DNA from: Arcticimaribacter sp002477625 | Lineage (GTDB): Bacteria > Bacteroidota > Bacteroidia > Flavobacteriales > Flavobacteriaceae | Assembly (NCBI GenBank): GCA_943846665.1 | Contig: OX044358.1 | Location: 1,488,001-1,552,000 of the forward strand | Length of the DNA: 64,000 nucleotides | Reading direction: 5' to 3' | Shown: positions 44,749 through 53,716 of the stretch, piece after piece | Numbering within the stretch: position 1 is the stretch's first letter | How the letters are laid out: each line of letters opens with the position of its first letter | Made by a program: the position numbers and the translations under genes | The notes under the pieces: model-generated | Told to the model about the DNA's origin: nothing | Database searches by the model: none | What the model saw: the letters and a program-made list of their open reading frames with translations, nothing else

Positions 44749-47700
44749 ATGAAAATTAAATCTCACTTAACACTGTTGTTTGTTCTTTTGGGAGTAGCCA
44801 TTGGATTTGCACAAACACAACTCAGTGGAACAGTTACAGATGCAAATGGTGAATCAATCCCAGGAGCAACTATAATTGTACAGGAAACGAACGATGGGAC
44901 AACTTCCGATTTTGACGGAATTTTTTCTATTTCAGTAAATCAAGGCCAAAACATCGAGATTTCTTATTTGGGCTATATTACTCAAATAATTCAATTTACA
45001 GGTCAAGATAACTTAAGCATAAGCTTAGCTGAAGACTTAAACGAATTGGATGAAATTGTTGTGACTGGATACGGATCTCAAAAAAGATCACAACTTACAG
45101 GTGCTGTAGCTAAAATTGGGGGTGGCGAAATTGCTGCTTTACAAGTTGCACGTGTAGATGATGCTTTAGCTGGTAAATTATCTGGTGTTTTAATTCAAAA
45201 CCAAGATGGTTCTCCAGGTGCAGCTCCAAAGATTCAAATTAGAGCAGCTTCTTCTATTTCAGGAGCTTCAAACCCTCTAATTGTTGTTGATGGATACCCA
45301 ATTTCAGGGGGTATAGAAACCGTTAATCAGAATGACATACAAAGTCTTTCGATTCTAAAGGATGCTGCCTCTGCAGCAATTTATGGATCACGAGGAGCAA
45401 ATGGTGTTATTTTAATAACGACCAAAAAAGGGAAGACTGGTAAAGCCACTTTTAGCTATAATGCTTATGTGAGCTCTTCAACCAAATACCGTGATAACAT
45501 CCTTAAATCTGGTCCAGAATGGGCAGCTTTTGCAAGAGCTGAGATTGCTGCTGGCAATTGGTCTCAAACTGTTGCGTCTGTAGATCCAGCCTTTTTAGAA
45601 TATAGATTAACTGCCTATGAAGACTCTCCTGGCGCAATAAGCCCAGAAGATTGGCTATTTCAAACAGGTAATTCTACTAGCCATGATTTCAGTGTGAGTG
45701 GCGGAAGTGATGATGTTAAGTATTTTGCCTCTGTTGGATATCAAGACTTAGAAGGGGTTGTAATCACTCAAGGATATGAACGATTAAATTTCCGAATGAA
45801 TGTTGATGCTAACTTGGGCGATAAATTTAAGACCGGTATAAGTGCGAATGGATTTACCTCTAAACGGGATATTTTGGGTCACAACATGAGAGATTTATTA
45901 AGATCTTATGGTGTTCATCCTATTTATCATACTGCCGCATCCATCGCCTTTGTTCAGCAATTGGACGCTAAAGCACAGGCTTTAGGATTAACCGCATTCG
46001 ATAATGGATATCGAGGTTCAGGTTATCAAGCCAATAGTATCTATTCGTTAGAGCCTGGTATGGCGGCACAAGATTGGCATTATGGAAGAGCAAATAATGG
46101 TATCGGAGGATCTGGTGATGCAGGACCTGCAGCTAAGCTTGACAATGTTGAAAGCTGGGAGAAAACATTTTTCGCAAACGTTAGTGGATATCTTCAATAC
46201 AATATCTTAGATGAGTTAAAATTAAAAACTGTTCTTGGAGGTGATATAAGAGATACACAAGCCTATTCACATCGATTACTTGGCTATGATTCTAGAGCAA
46301 GAAGTTCTCAAACCTTCATGAGACAAACGGATTTAAAAGTATCTACTTTATTGAGTGAGACTACTTTAAATTACACAAAAGTTATTGGAAATCATGACAT
46401 TTCTGCTATCGGAGGTTTTGAAGTTCAAACAACTAAATTAATAGGTACTGGTCTTAGAGGGTCAAATGTGCCAGATCAAGCTATTCTTAATTTCAATTTG
46501 TTTGCTCCTGCAGATATTATTGTAAGCGAACGAGATGAAACTAGAGTGAGAGAAAGTGTATTCGGAAGATTAAACTATGCATACGATAATCGTTTTTTAG
46601 CATCTGTTTCAATAAGACGTGATGGTGACTCTCGTTTTGGTGCAAATAAAAGATATGAAACATTCCCAGCATTATCGTTAGGATGGAATATACACAATGA
46701 AGCTTTTTTACAAGATAGCGAGCTGTTGAGTCAATTGAAAGTGAGATTTAGTACTGGTTCTTTAGGAACAACTTCTTTCTTAGGTTCTTATAATTCTTTG
46801 AGCCTTTTGTCTCCTGCAGCCACAATATTTGGAACAGGGTATTTAATTCCTTCGAACTCACCAAACCCAGATTTAACATGGCAAACAAATACTGAGACCA
46901 ACTTTGGAGTTGATTTAGGATTCTTAAATAACCGTTTCACATTAGGCGTAGATTACTATACTTCTGATATCGAAAACATCTTAATTAATCAAGCACAGTC
47001 AGAAGTATTAGGAAACCCAACGTCAATTCTTAATGTTGGTGATGTGAAAAGCTCTGGTTTGGAATTTGAATTATCTGCACGATTAATTGATAACGGTACT
47101 TTTGGTTGGAACATGAGTGCCAACTTATCTACTGTTGATACGGAAATCACGTATTTAGGTGGTTTAGACGAATTACCACAACAAATTTTTGGACAAAGTG
47201 GTCGAGGGGCTGTATTTAGAAACTATGTTGGTGGTGGTATTGGTGAAATGTGGGGAATAGAAACCACTGAAGCTATTGGGTACGAATATTTAACAGATGG
47301 CTCTAGACACCCTAACAGTATGCCCGATGCATCTTATGCAGTGGATCAGAATGGAGATGGTGTAATTGATAGAACAAGATCTGTTGCTGATGGAGGGGAT
47401 TTGGTTAAGATCGGTCAAAACACTCCTGATTTTTACTGGGGTATGTCGCACAATTTACGATATAAAGAATTTGACATGTCATTACAGTTTCAAGGTTCTC
47501 ATGGTGCAGACGTTTACAATATTGACCCGCTTTATTATGGTTCGCAATGGGGAGGTCGAGTTTCTGGTATTCCTACTCCAACTGATGGGACAATAGTCGA
47601 AAGAAATAGAAACCAAACTGACTATCCGCTTCAAGATGCTTCTTATGTAGCATTAAGAAATTTAACGATTGGATATACACTTGAATCTGATTTGATTAAA

Positions 47701-47886
47701 AACGCTGGTTTAAGTTCTGTTAGAGCTTATCTTGCTGGATCTAACTTGCTTTACATATTTGGAGATGATTATACTTCATATAATCCAGAAGGTGTTAAAG
47801 GTACTGACCCGACAACTTATGGCGCACAAGTTGGTGCTAGTCCAGTTGTTAGAAGTTTCACTTTGGGCTTAAATGTTAACTTTTAA
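44749..47886 (+). CDS. SusC/RagA-family TonB-linked outer-membrane transporter
   Basis: Outer-membrane channel for alginate oligosaccharides, 1045 residues. It has a signal peptide (ending IGFAQ), a carboxypeptidase-regulatory-like domain (about 24-95), a TonB-box-like stretch DEIVVTGYGSQ and a plug domain with SILKDAASAAIYGSRGANG, the SusC signature. A 22-strand beta-barrel (about 240-1045) ends in a terminal phenylalanine. SusC works with a surface SusD lipoprotein lid and needs TonB energy. It follows the triple operator and a long leader; susD starts 10 bp later. Confidence 0.94.
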   Translation: MKIKSHLTLLFVLLGVAIGFAQTQLSGTVTDANGESIPGATIIVQETNDGTTSDFDGIFSISVNQGQNIEISYLGYITQIIQFTGQDNLSISLAEDLNELDEIVVTGYGSQKRSQLTGAVAKIGGGEIAALQVARVDDALAGKLSGVLIQNQDGSPGAAPKIQIRAASSISGASNPLIVVDGYPISGGIETVNQNDIQSLSILKDAASAAIYGSRGANGVILITTKKGKTGKATFSYNAYVSSSTKYRDNILKSGPEWAAFARAEIAAGNWSQTVASVDPAFLEYRLTAYEDSPGAISPEDWLFQTGNSTSHDFSVSGGSDDVKYFASVGYQDLEGVVITQGYERLNFRMNVDANLGDKFKTGISANGFTSKRDILGHNMRDLLRSYGVHPIYHTAASIAFVQQLDAKAQALGLTAFDNGYRGSGYQANSIYSLEPGMAAQDWHYGRANNGIGGSGDAGPAAKLDNVESWEKTFFANVSGYLQYNILDELKLKTVLGGDIRDTQAYSHRLLGYDSRARSSQTFMRQTDLKVSTLLSETTLNYTKVIGNHDISAIGGFEVQTTKLIGTGLRGSNVPDQAILNFNLFAPADIIVSERDETRVRESVFGRLNYAYDNRFLASVSIRRDGDSRFGANKRYETFPALSLGWNIHNEAFLQDSELLSQLKVRFSTGSLGTTSFLGSYNSLSLLSPAATIFGTGYLIPSNSPNPDLTWQTNTETNFGVDLGFLNNRFTLGVDYYTSDIENILINQAQSEVLGNPTSILNVGDVKSSGLEFELSARLIDNGTFGWNMSANLSTVDTEITYLGGLDELPQQIFGQSGRGAVFRNYVGGGIGEMWGIETTEAIGYEYLTDGSRHPNSMPDASYAVDQNGDGVIDRTRSVADGGDLVKIGQNTPDFYWGMSHNLRYKEFDMSLQFQGSHGADVYNIDPLYYGSQWGGRVSGIPTPTDGTIVERNRNQTDYPLQDASYVALRNLTIGYTLESDLIKNAGLSSVRAYLAGSNLLYIFGDDYTSYNPEGVKGTDPTTYGAQVGASPVVRSFTLGLNVNF

Positions 47887-47896
47887 ATAAAAAAAA

Positions 47897-49234
47897 ATGA
47901 AATATATATATATATTATTTGGATCCCTGTTTTTAATGACAGCATGTTCAGTCGATTTGGATCAGTCGCCGCCTAATTTCGCAAGTGCGGATTCCTTAAC
48001 AGATTTTGAAGGTGTTTTAAACGCTGCATATTACTACCAACTAGCAAGTGTTACACCTTTAGCTGTAATGGCTGAGTTTAGATCTGATAATGCAGTTATG
48101 GAAGAAGAACCATATACTGAATTTGACCTCTTTACTAATAATTTGACAACTATGGAAGACCAATTTTTTGGTCCTTTGTATACCGCTTTATACAAGTCAA
48201 TACTTAGTGCCAATAACGTAATTGAGAATTCTACAAATGCTACTCATGTGGCTGAAGCAAAATTTTTAAGAGGGTTATCTTATTTTAAGTTAGTTAAATC
48301 TTTTGGTGCAGTTACTGTAAATTTATCTGCTGCTCCAAGTTTAACAGACACAACTATATTAGTAAGAAAGCCGGCTACGGAAGTTTACAATAATGTAATT
48401 ATTCCCGATCTAACTGCTGCAATTGCTGGTTTAAGTACCACAATTACAGACGGACGCGCTTCTAAATATGCTGCTCAAGCATTATTAGGCAAAGTGTATG
48501 CAGCTATGGGAGATTTTACTAATGCTGAAACGCATCTTGCTTCTGTGGTAAATGGTGCTTCAGGTGCAGGTATTAGTTTGAAGAGCAATTTCAATGAAAT
48601 TTTTGGTGCCGCTAATGAATCTGGAAATTCTGAAATTATATTTGCTACTCAAATATCGGCTTCTATTGTTGACGAATATTCTTTTGGTTCTGATTTTTGG
48701 AATTGGTTTGTTGGAGATGATTCAAAATCTAATTTGCCTGTAGACGCTGATCTTGTTGCTGCATTTGATGCTAGTGATGCTAGTGGTGGAGGTACTGATT
48801 TGAGAAGAGCAGTAACACTGTCCGATGATGGTACAAAAGCTATCAAATTTCCAAAGGATGGCGGTTTAGGTAGTGATCACGATTGGATAGAAATTAGATT
48901 AGCTGATGTTATTTTATTGTATGCGGAGGCATTGAATGAAAACGGTTCTGCTGCTAGTACAGTATTGCCATTATTAGATCCCATAAGAACCAGAGCAGGT
49001 TTGAATAGTTTAACAGGAACTGTAAGCACTCAAGCAGATGTTAGGCAAGCTATCGCTGACGAAAGAAGACTAGAATTGGCTTTTGAAGGCCACAGATGGT
49101 TTGATTTAGTTCGAACTAACTCGGTAAATGCTGAAATGGAACAAACCGTTAATAGCAATTATCATGTGTTTCCTATTCCAGTTTCAGAAGTCCTTGCAAC
49201 AAAAGGTGTAATCACTCAAAATGATGGTTATTAA
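47897..49234 (+). CDS. SusD/RagB-family surface glycan-binding lipoprotein
   Basis: Lid of the SusC channel that binds alginate oligomers outside the cell. The 445 residues carry a lipoprotein signal with LMTACS (acylated C17) and a TPR-rich helical body (AEAKFLRGLSYFKLVKSFG). The C-terminal RagB/SusD motif RRLELAFEGHRWFDLVRT is present and the end is FPIPVSEVLA. At 445 residues it is somewhat shorter than many SusD proteins. A strong terminator ends the susC-susD transcript. Confidence 0.93.
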   Translation: MKYIYILFGSLFLMTACSVDLDQSPPNFASADSLTDFEGVLNAAYYYQLASVTPLAVMAEFRSDNAVMEEEPYTEFDLFTNNLTTMEDQFFGPLYTALYKSILSANNVIENSTNATHVAEAKFLRGLSYFKLVKSFGAVTVNLSAAPSLTDTTILVRKPATEVYNNVIIPDLTAAIAGLSTTITDGRASKYAAQALLGKVYAAMGDFTNAETHLASVVNGASGAGISLKSNFNEIFGAANESGNSEIIFATQISASIVDEYSFGSDFWNWFVGDDSKSNLPVDADLVAAFDASDASGGGTDLRRAVTLSDDGTKAIKFPKDGGLGSDHDWIEIRLADVILLYAEALNENGSAASTVLPLLDPIRTRAGLNSLTGTVSTQADVRQAIADERRLELAFEGHRWFDLVRTNSVNAEMEQTVNSNYHVFPIPVSEVLATKGVITQNDGY

Positions 49235-49255
49235 GATACCCTAACGAATATTTAA

Positions 49256-49319
49256 CTAGAGTCATTGCTAGGTTTGAAGATTTTTTAAATTTGATAGTAG
49301 TAATGACTTTAGTTTTTTT
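49256..49319 (+). terminator. Intrinsic terminator after susD
   Basis: A 15-bp stem (49256-49270 with 49298-49312, two G-U pairs) with a 27-nt loop is followed by seven T. The rest of the gap to 49499 is very A/T-rich, and I see no exact TAnnTTTG box or TTGGTAAACCAA element in it. Confidence 0.85.
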
Positions 49320-49499
49320 GATATTAATTCTAAGTTAATTATTGAGAATAATTTAGAATAAAATTTTGAAAGCATATAATTTTAATTCAAACGTTAAATG
49401 GAACTGTTATGAATTAGAAGTTTCCCATGATTAATATTGTATGGAATTTTTTATTTTCGAAATGTGTGGTATTTTAGTATGAATAAATGATAAATTAAT

Positions 49500-50192
49500 A
49501 TGGTAATAGACAACGAAATTCAGAGTACCAAAAAGATGATCATTTCGAGTCTCAAGGATTTAATTAATTTTAAAAACTTAGAACCGGGTGATAAACTTCC
49601 CTCTGAACGTATGTTATCCGAAAAGTTCAATGTATCTCGAGGGAATCTTCGCGATGCACTCCAAACTCTAGAGTATTATGGATTAGTGAAGTCTATTCCT
49701 CAAAGTGGAACCTTCGTTGCAGATATTGGCATTACAGCTCTCAACGGAATGATTGACGACATCTTGAGTTTACCAGTACCCTCTTTCAAAGAATTGGTTG
49801 AGGCCCGAATTTTTTTAGAACTTAAAGGTGTAAAATTAGCAGCAATTAGAAGAACAACCGACGATTTGATTCGTATGGAAAAAGCTTTAATAGCGTATTC
49901 AGATAAAGTCAACGCTGGAGAAGATGCTGTTCAAGAAGATTTACTCTTCCATTTGGCTATAGCTCGCGCAAGTGGAAATCCTACCTTGAATATTTTTATG
50001 CTAAAAATCACACCCGAAATTATCAATAATTTCGAAAAACATCATGTGTGTGACAAAGACATTGCATTTATTGGAATTCAAGAACACAATGCCATTATTG
50101 ATGCTATACGAGATAAAGATCCAGATGCAGCTAAAGATGCTATGAAAAAACACTTCAAGGCACTTTATCAGTATTGCTATAATATAAAGTAA
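49500..50192 (+). CDS. GntR-family regulator (FadR subfamily), probable alginate-locus repressor
   Basis: A 230-residue transcription factor. The winged helix-turn-helix (about 10-75) contains LPSERMLSEKFNVSRGNLRDAL and the GTFV wing. The C-terminal FCD domain (about 95-225) has the D/H metal-ligand pattern spread over LLFHLAIARASGNP and the later HNAI and KKHF histidines. FadR-type regulators of sugar-acid pathways are usually displaced by an intermediate, here perhaps DEH or KDG (inference). A GntR repressor of alginate use (AusR) is described in Zobellia galactanivorans, and this is a likely counterpart. No operator copy lies before its own gene. Confidence 0.88.
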   Translation: MVIDNEIQSTKKMIISSLKDLINFKNLEPGDKLPSERMLSEKFNVSRGNLRDALQTLEYYGLVKSIPQSGTFVADIGITALNGMIDDILSLPVPSFKELVEARIFLELKGVKLAAIRRTTDDLIRMEKALIAYSDKVNAGEDAVQEDLLFHLAIARASGNPTLNIFMLKITPEIINNFEKHHVCDKDIAFIGIQEHNAIIDAIRDKDPDAAKDAMKKHFKALYQYCYNIK

Positions 50193-50212
50193 AAGACTAA
50201 AACAGTACGGGT

Positions 50213-50273
50213 GTTGTACCACTCATAGAAGTAATAAGAGGGAACCAAAGCGATGTATAGATTCTGAATCTAT
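50213..50273 (+). other. Leader with hairpin before the MFS transporter gene
   Basis: The 104-bp gap before the transporter holds GTTGTACC (50213-50220), GAAGTAATAA (50228-50237), AGAGGGAA (50237-50244) and a hairpin (7-bp stem, 3-nt loop, 50257-50273). The same three words recur in the susC leader in another order. No clear promoter box is seen. Confidence 0.35.
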
Positions 50274-50296
50274 GCTGCTTTATTATAAAGAAATTC

Positions 50297-51583
50297 ATGA
50301 AAATTAACGGACTGAGGTGGTGGGTTATAACACTAATTTTTATAGCTACTGTAATAAATTATATTGACAGAACTGCATTTGCTTTATTATGGCCCGAAAT
50401 GGGGAAAGACCTTGGAATGGATAATTCCGATTATGCCATAATGCTTAATGTTTTTCTTGCAACTTATGCTGTTGGAAAATTCTTATCAGGAAAATTATAC
50501 GATAAAATTGGTACACGCTTAGGTTTTGTAGTCTCCATAGTTGTTTGGTCTTTAGCCTCTGCTTTTCATGCATTTGCAAGAGGATTAATTTCTTTATCAA
50601 TTGTACGAGGTCTATTGGGTTTAGGTGAAGCTGGAAACTGGCCAGGAGCCGTAAAGAGTAATGGGGAATGGTTTCCAATTAGGGAAAGAGCAATCGCTCA
50701 GGGAATTTTTAATTCTGGTGCTTCTATTGGAAACGTAATTGCGCCTTTTGTCATCGTATTTCTTTACGCTAAATTTGGTTGGAAAACTACGTATATCATT
50801 TTAGGAGCCGTTGGTTTATTGTGGGTCATACCGTGGATGTTTCTCAATAAGTCAACACCCGAGAAGCATCCTTGGGTAACCCAAAAGGAAAGAGACCTCA
50901 TACTTGCAGATAGAATAGACAAGGATGTAGTTCCAAACGAAAAGAATTCAAAAAGCCTGTCCTTAGCTAAAATTTTAAGTTATAAACAATCTTGGGGCGT
51001 TTTACTTTGCCGGTTTTTTATAGAACCCATTTGGTGGTTTTTTGCAGGATGGATGCCCATATACTTAAATAAAACTTTTGACCTTAGTATTGAACAAATT
51101 GCTGGCACCATGTGGATTTCGTATTTGATGGCAGCTGCAGGGAGTTTATTTGGTGGATGGTTTTCAGGTTTTCTCATGAAAACGATGTCTGTAGATGCTG
51201 CAAGGAAAATCACAATTTCCTTAGGAGGTTTATTTGTCTTTATTGGATTTGTTTGCATTATTCAATTTGTAGGCGAAGACAATTTCATGACATTCATATA
51301 CTTAGCTGGTTTGGTTCTTTTCGGTTTTCAATTTGCAATTGGTAACGTCCAAACAATATCAAGCGACTTGTTTAGAGGACCATCGGTAGGAACATTAGCT
51401 GGCTTAGCTGGAACAATAGCTGCAGTTTCGCCCATGATTATGAATTGGTTTATTGGGAGAATCACAACCGAATCATATACTCCTGCATTTATAGTAATAA
51501 CAGTATCTGTTATTTTGGGTGTTTTATCAATTTTTATTTTAATAAAAACGATAGAACCAGTTCGAAAAACAAAAGAAGAATAG
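50297..51583 (+). CDS. MFS transporter, ExuT-like hexuronate family
   Basis: A 428-residue major-facilitator protein with 12 predicted helices of the anion:cation symporter group. Marks are NYIDRTAFALLWPEM in helix 1, the KLYDKIGTRLGF loop after helix 2 and RGLLGLGEAGNWPGAVK in helix 4, a signature of hexuronate/glucarate transporters. In this locus it should carry unsaturated monouronate or DEH from periplasm to cytoplasm after PL17 action. It follows gntR on the same strand by 104 bp and precedes the reductase by 26 bp. Confidence 0.9.
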   Translation: MKINGLRWWVITLIFIATVINYIDRTAFALLWPEMGKDLGMDNSDYAIMLNVFLATYAVGKFLSGKLYDKIGTRLGFVVSIVVWSLASAFHAFARGLISLSIVRGLLGLGEAGNWPGAVKSNGEWFPIRERAIAQGIFNSGASIGNVIAPFVIVFLYAKFGWKTTYIILGAVGLLWVIPWMFLNKSTPEKHPWVTQKERDLILADRIDKDVVPNEKNSKSLSLAKILSYKQSWGVLLCRFFIEPIWWFFAGWMPIYLNKTFDLSIEQIAGTMWISYLMAAAGSLFGGWFSGFLMKTMSVDAARKITISLGGLFVFIGFVCIIQFVGEDNFMTFIYLAGLVLFGFQFAIGNVQTISSDLFRGPSVGTLAGLAGTIAAVSPMIMNWFIGRITTESYTPAFIVITVSVILGVLSIFILIKTIEPVRKTKEE

Positions 51584-51609
51584 AATTATAATTTAATAAA
51601 TAAAACACG

Positions 51610-52374
51610 ATGAGTGAATTAAACAGTAGACTAGCCCTTGTTACTGGTGCAACCGGTGGTATTGGCTTTGAAGTAGCAAAACGATTAGGTAAAGACGGAT
51701 ATACGGTCATTTTAAACGGAATCGAAGATGATGCTGGAGCTGATAGAGTTAAAGAACTTGCAGCGGCAGGAATTACATCCGAATACTATGGTTTTGATGT
51801 TACTAATGAAGAACAAGTAACCGCAAACATCCAAACAATTGGAGAAAAATACGGTAAAATTGATGTATTGGTCAATAACGCTGGAGGATTAGGTGGAAGA
51901 TCTCGTTTTGAAGAAATGACAACTGAATTTTACAGATTTGTAATGGCACTAAACCTAGATTCTACATTCTTTTGTTCCAGAGCGGCAATACCATTTTTAA
52001 AGAAAAGCGATTATGCTTCTATTATTAATTACACATCTAACGCAGGTTGGAATGCTGGAGGTCCAGGAGCTGGTATCTACGGAACTTCTAAAGCTGGCGT
52101 ACATGCAATAACCAGAGCTTTAGCAAAAGATTTAGCTGAATATGGTATTCGTGTAAATGCAGTTTCTCCGGGAACCATCGACACGCCTTTCCATGCGCAA
52201 ATCAAATCGACCAAACCAGAAGTTTTTGCTTCTTGGAAAAATAACATTATGTTGGGTAGATTAGGGCAGCCTAAAGATGTTGCGGGTGTTGTTTCATTTT
52301 TAGCAAGTGAAGACGCTGCTTTCTTAACAGCAGAAACAATTCAAGTTGGTGGAGGACAAGCGTTGGGCATCTAA
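51610..52374 (+). CDS. SDR-family reductase, probable DEH reductase
   Basis: A 254-residue short-chain dehydrogenase/reductase. The cofactor motif TGATGGIG is at 12-19, NNAG at 89-92, and the catalytic set is S143, Y157 and K161 in GIYGTSKAG. In alginate pathways an SDR reduces DEH (4-deoxy-L-erythro-5-hexoseulose uronate) to KDG, the step needed between the lyases and KdgK, so the assignment rests on family plus context. NADH or NADPH preference cannot be read safely. A probable terminator follows. Confidence 0.88.
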   Translation: MSELNSRLALVTGATGGIGFEVAKRLGKDGYTVILNGIEDDAGADRVKELAAAGITSEYYGFDVTNEEQVTANIQTIGEKYGKIDVLVNNAGGLGGRSRFEEMTTEFYRFVMALNLDSTFFCSRAAIPFLKKSDYASIINYTSNAGWNAGGPGAGIYGTSKAGVHAITRALAKDLAEYGIRVNAVSPGTIDTPFHAQIKSTKPEVFASWKNNIMLGRLGQPKDVAGVVSFLASEDAAFLTAETIQVGGGQALGI

Positions 52375-52396
52375 TACAATGCTTCAATAAATTAAC

Positions 52397-52438
52397 AAAC
52401 TACGGCGAAATTAACGAATAATTTTTCCGCAGTTTTTT
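52397..52438 (+). terminator. Probable terminator after the DEH reductase
   Basis: The arms AAACTACGG and CCGCAGTTT pair with one mismatch around an A/T-rich inner stem, followed by T. It is weaker than the other terminators in the window. Confidence 0.55.
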
Positions 52439-52508
52439 ACTTTTAATCAATTAGTTATCAGTGAAATAAATTTTTACAGATTCATTTACTGGGGTTCTTT
52501 TTTTTTAG

Positions 52509-52538
52509 TATATTTGGTAAACCAATTTGGTAAACCAA
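52509..52538 (+). promoter_or_regulatory. Promoter and double GntR operator of kdgK-eda
   Basis: A perfect TATATTTG (52509-52516) overlaps the first of two identical palindromes TTGGTAAACCAA, at 52514-52525 and 52527-52538 (13-bp step). The geometry matches that before susC. A -33 TTG is not clear here. The remaining 130-nt leader up to 52668 shows no strong structure. Confidence 0.85.
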
Positions 52539-52668
52539 ATTAATATCCCAAATAAGAAGTCGTTTTACTTGTTTTTTTGTAAAGATTTCAATTTGGATAC
52601 AGTAAAAAACATTATCATTGAGTTGATGTATTTAAGTTTTAAATAATAATTATAATCTGAATTGTTAA

Positions 52669-53709
52669 ATGAAAAAAGTAGTCACATTTGGGGAAATCAT
52701 GTTACGATTGGCTCCACAGAATTGTTTACGTTTCTCTCAAGCGAACAGCTTTGACGTTGTTTACGGGGGTGGAGAATCTAACGTAGCTGTCTCTCTAGCT
52801 AATTATAATGTACCGGTAGAATTTGTAACTCGCTTACCTAAAACCGATATAGGTCAATGTGCACTCATGGAAATGAGAAAACGCAACGTAGGGACAAAAT
52901 ATATTGTTGAAGGTGGAGATCGATTAGGAATTTATTTCTTAGAAACGGGAGCAGTAAGTAGAGGGAGTAAAGTTGTTTATGACCGTGCTCATTCAGCCAT
53001 GTCTGAAATAGAACCCGGAATGGTTGACTGGAGTGAGGTTTTTAAAGACGCACAATGGTTCCATTGGACAGGAATTACGCCCGCAATATCTCAGAGCTCA
53101 GCAGACGCATGTCTAGAAGCAGTTCGAGTAGCAAGCTCAATGGGTATTACGATTTCAACAGATCTAAATTATCGTGCTAAGTTGTGGAATTATGATGGAG
53201 ATCGTGAAGGCATTATGACCGAATTAACTTCGTACTGTGATATCATATTAGGCAACGAAGAAGATGCAGAAATGCACTTCGGTATTAAGCCAGAAGGATT
53301 GGATATTACCACACAAGGAGAAGATGTGAAAGCAGAAGCTTTTTTATCCGTATGCCAGCAAATGCAGGCTAAATTTCCACGCGCTACAAAAGTAATCACA
53401 ACTCTTCGAGGTTCAATTTCTGCTTCTCACAATACCTGGGCAGGAGTTCTATATGATGGCAAAAAGATGTACGAAAGTGCACAGTACCAAATCACACATA
53501 TTGTAGATCGTGTTGGAGGAGGAGATTCTTTTATGGGAGCGTTAATTTACGGATTGATTCATTATCCAGAAGATGATCAAAAGGCATTAGATTATGCGGT
53601 GGCTGCATCTTGTTTAAAACACACCATTAAAGGAGACGCTAACCTAGTTACTATTCCTGAAATTGAAAAACTAATGAGTGGAGATGCCTCAGGGCGTGTT
53701 GCTCGATAA
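52669..53709 (+). CDS. kdgK: 2-dehydro-3-deoxygluconokinase (PfkB family)
   Basis: Phosphorylates KDG to KDPG. The 346 residues show the PfkB pattern: VVTFGEIMLRLAP at the start, YGGGESNVAVSLA for sugar binding, and DRVGGGDSFMGALIYGL with catalytic D286 near the C-terminus. The length is slightly above the KdgK average. It follows the double operator and a 130-nt leader and precedes eda by 7 bp. Context with lyases, DEH reductase and aldolase makes KDG the expected substrate. Confidence 0.92.
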   Translation: MKKVVTFGEIMLRLAPQNCLRFSQANSFDVVYGGGESNVAVSLANYNVPVEFVTRLPKTDIGQCALMEMRKRNVGTKYIVEGGDRLGIYFLETGAVSRGSKVVYDRAHSAMSEIEPGMVDWSEVFKDAQWFHWTGITPAISQSSADACLEAVRVASSMGITISTDLNYRAKLWNYDGDREGIMTELTSYCDIILGNEEDAEMHFGIKPEGLDITTQGEDVKAEAFLSVCQQMQAKFPRATKVITTLRGSISASHNTWAGVLYDGKKMYESAQYQITHIVDRVGGGDSFMGALIYGLIHYPEDDQKALDYAVAASCLKHTIKGDANLVTIPEIEKLMSGDASGRVAR

Positions 53710-53716
53710 TTGAATT

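Noticed and set aside
50209..50224. Possible fourth GntR operator (GGTGTTGTACC) before the MFS gene
   Set aside because: It is not a good palindrome, is single rather than 13-bp paired, and fits the shared leader words better.
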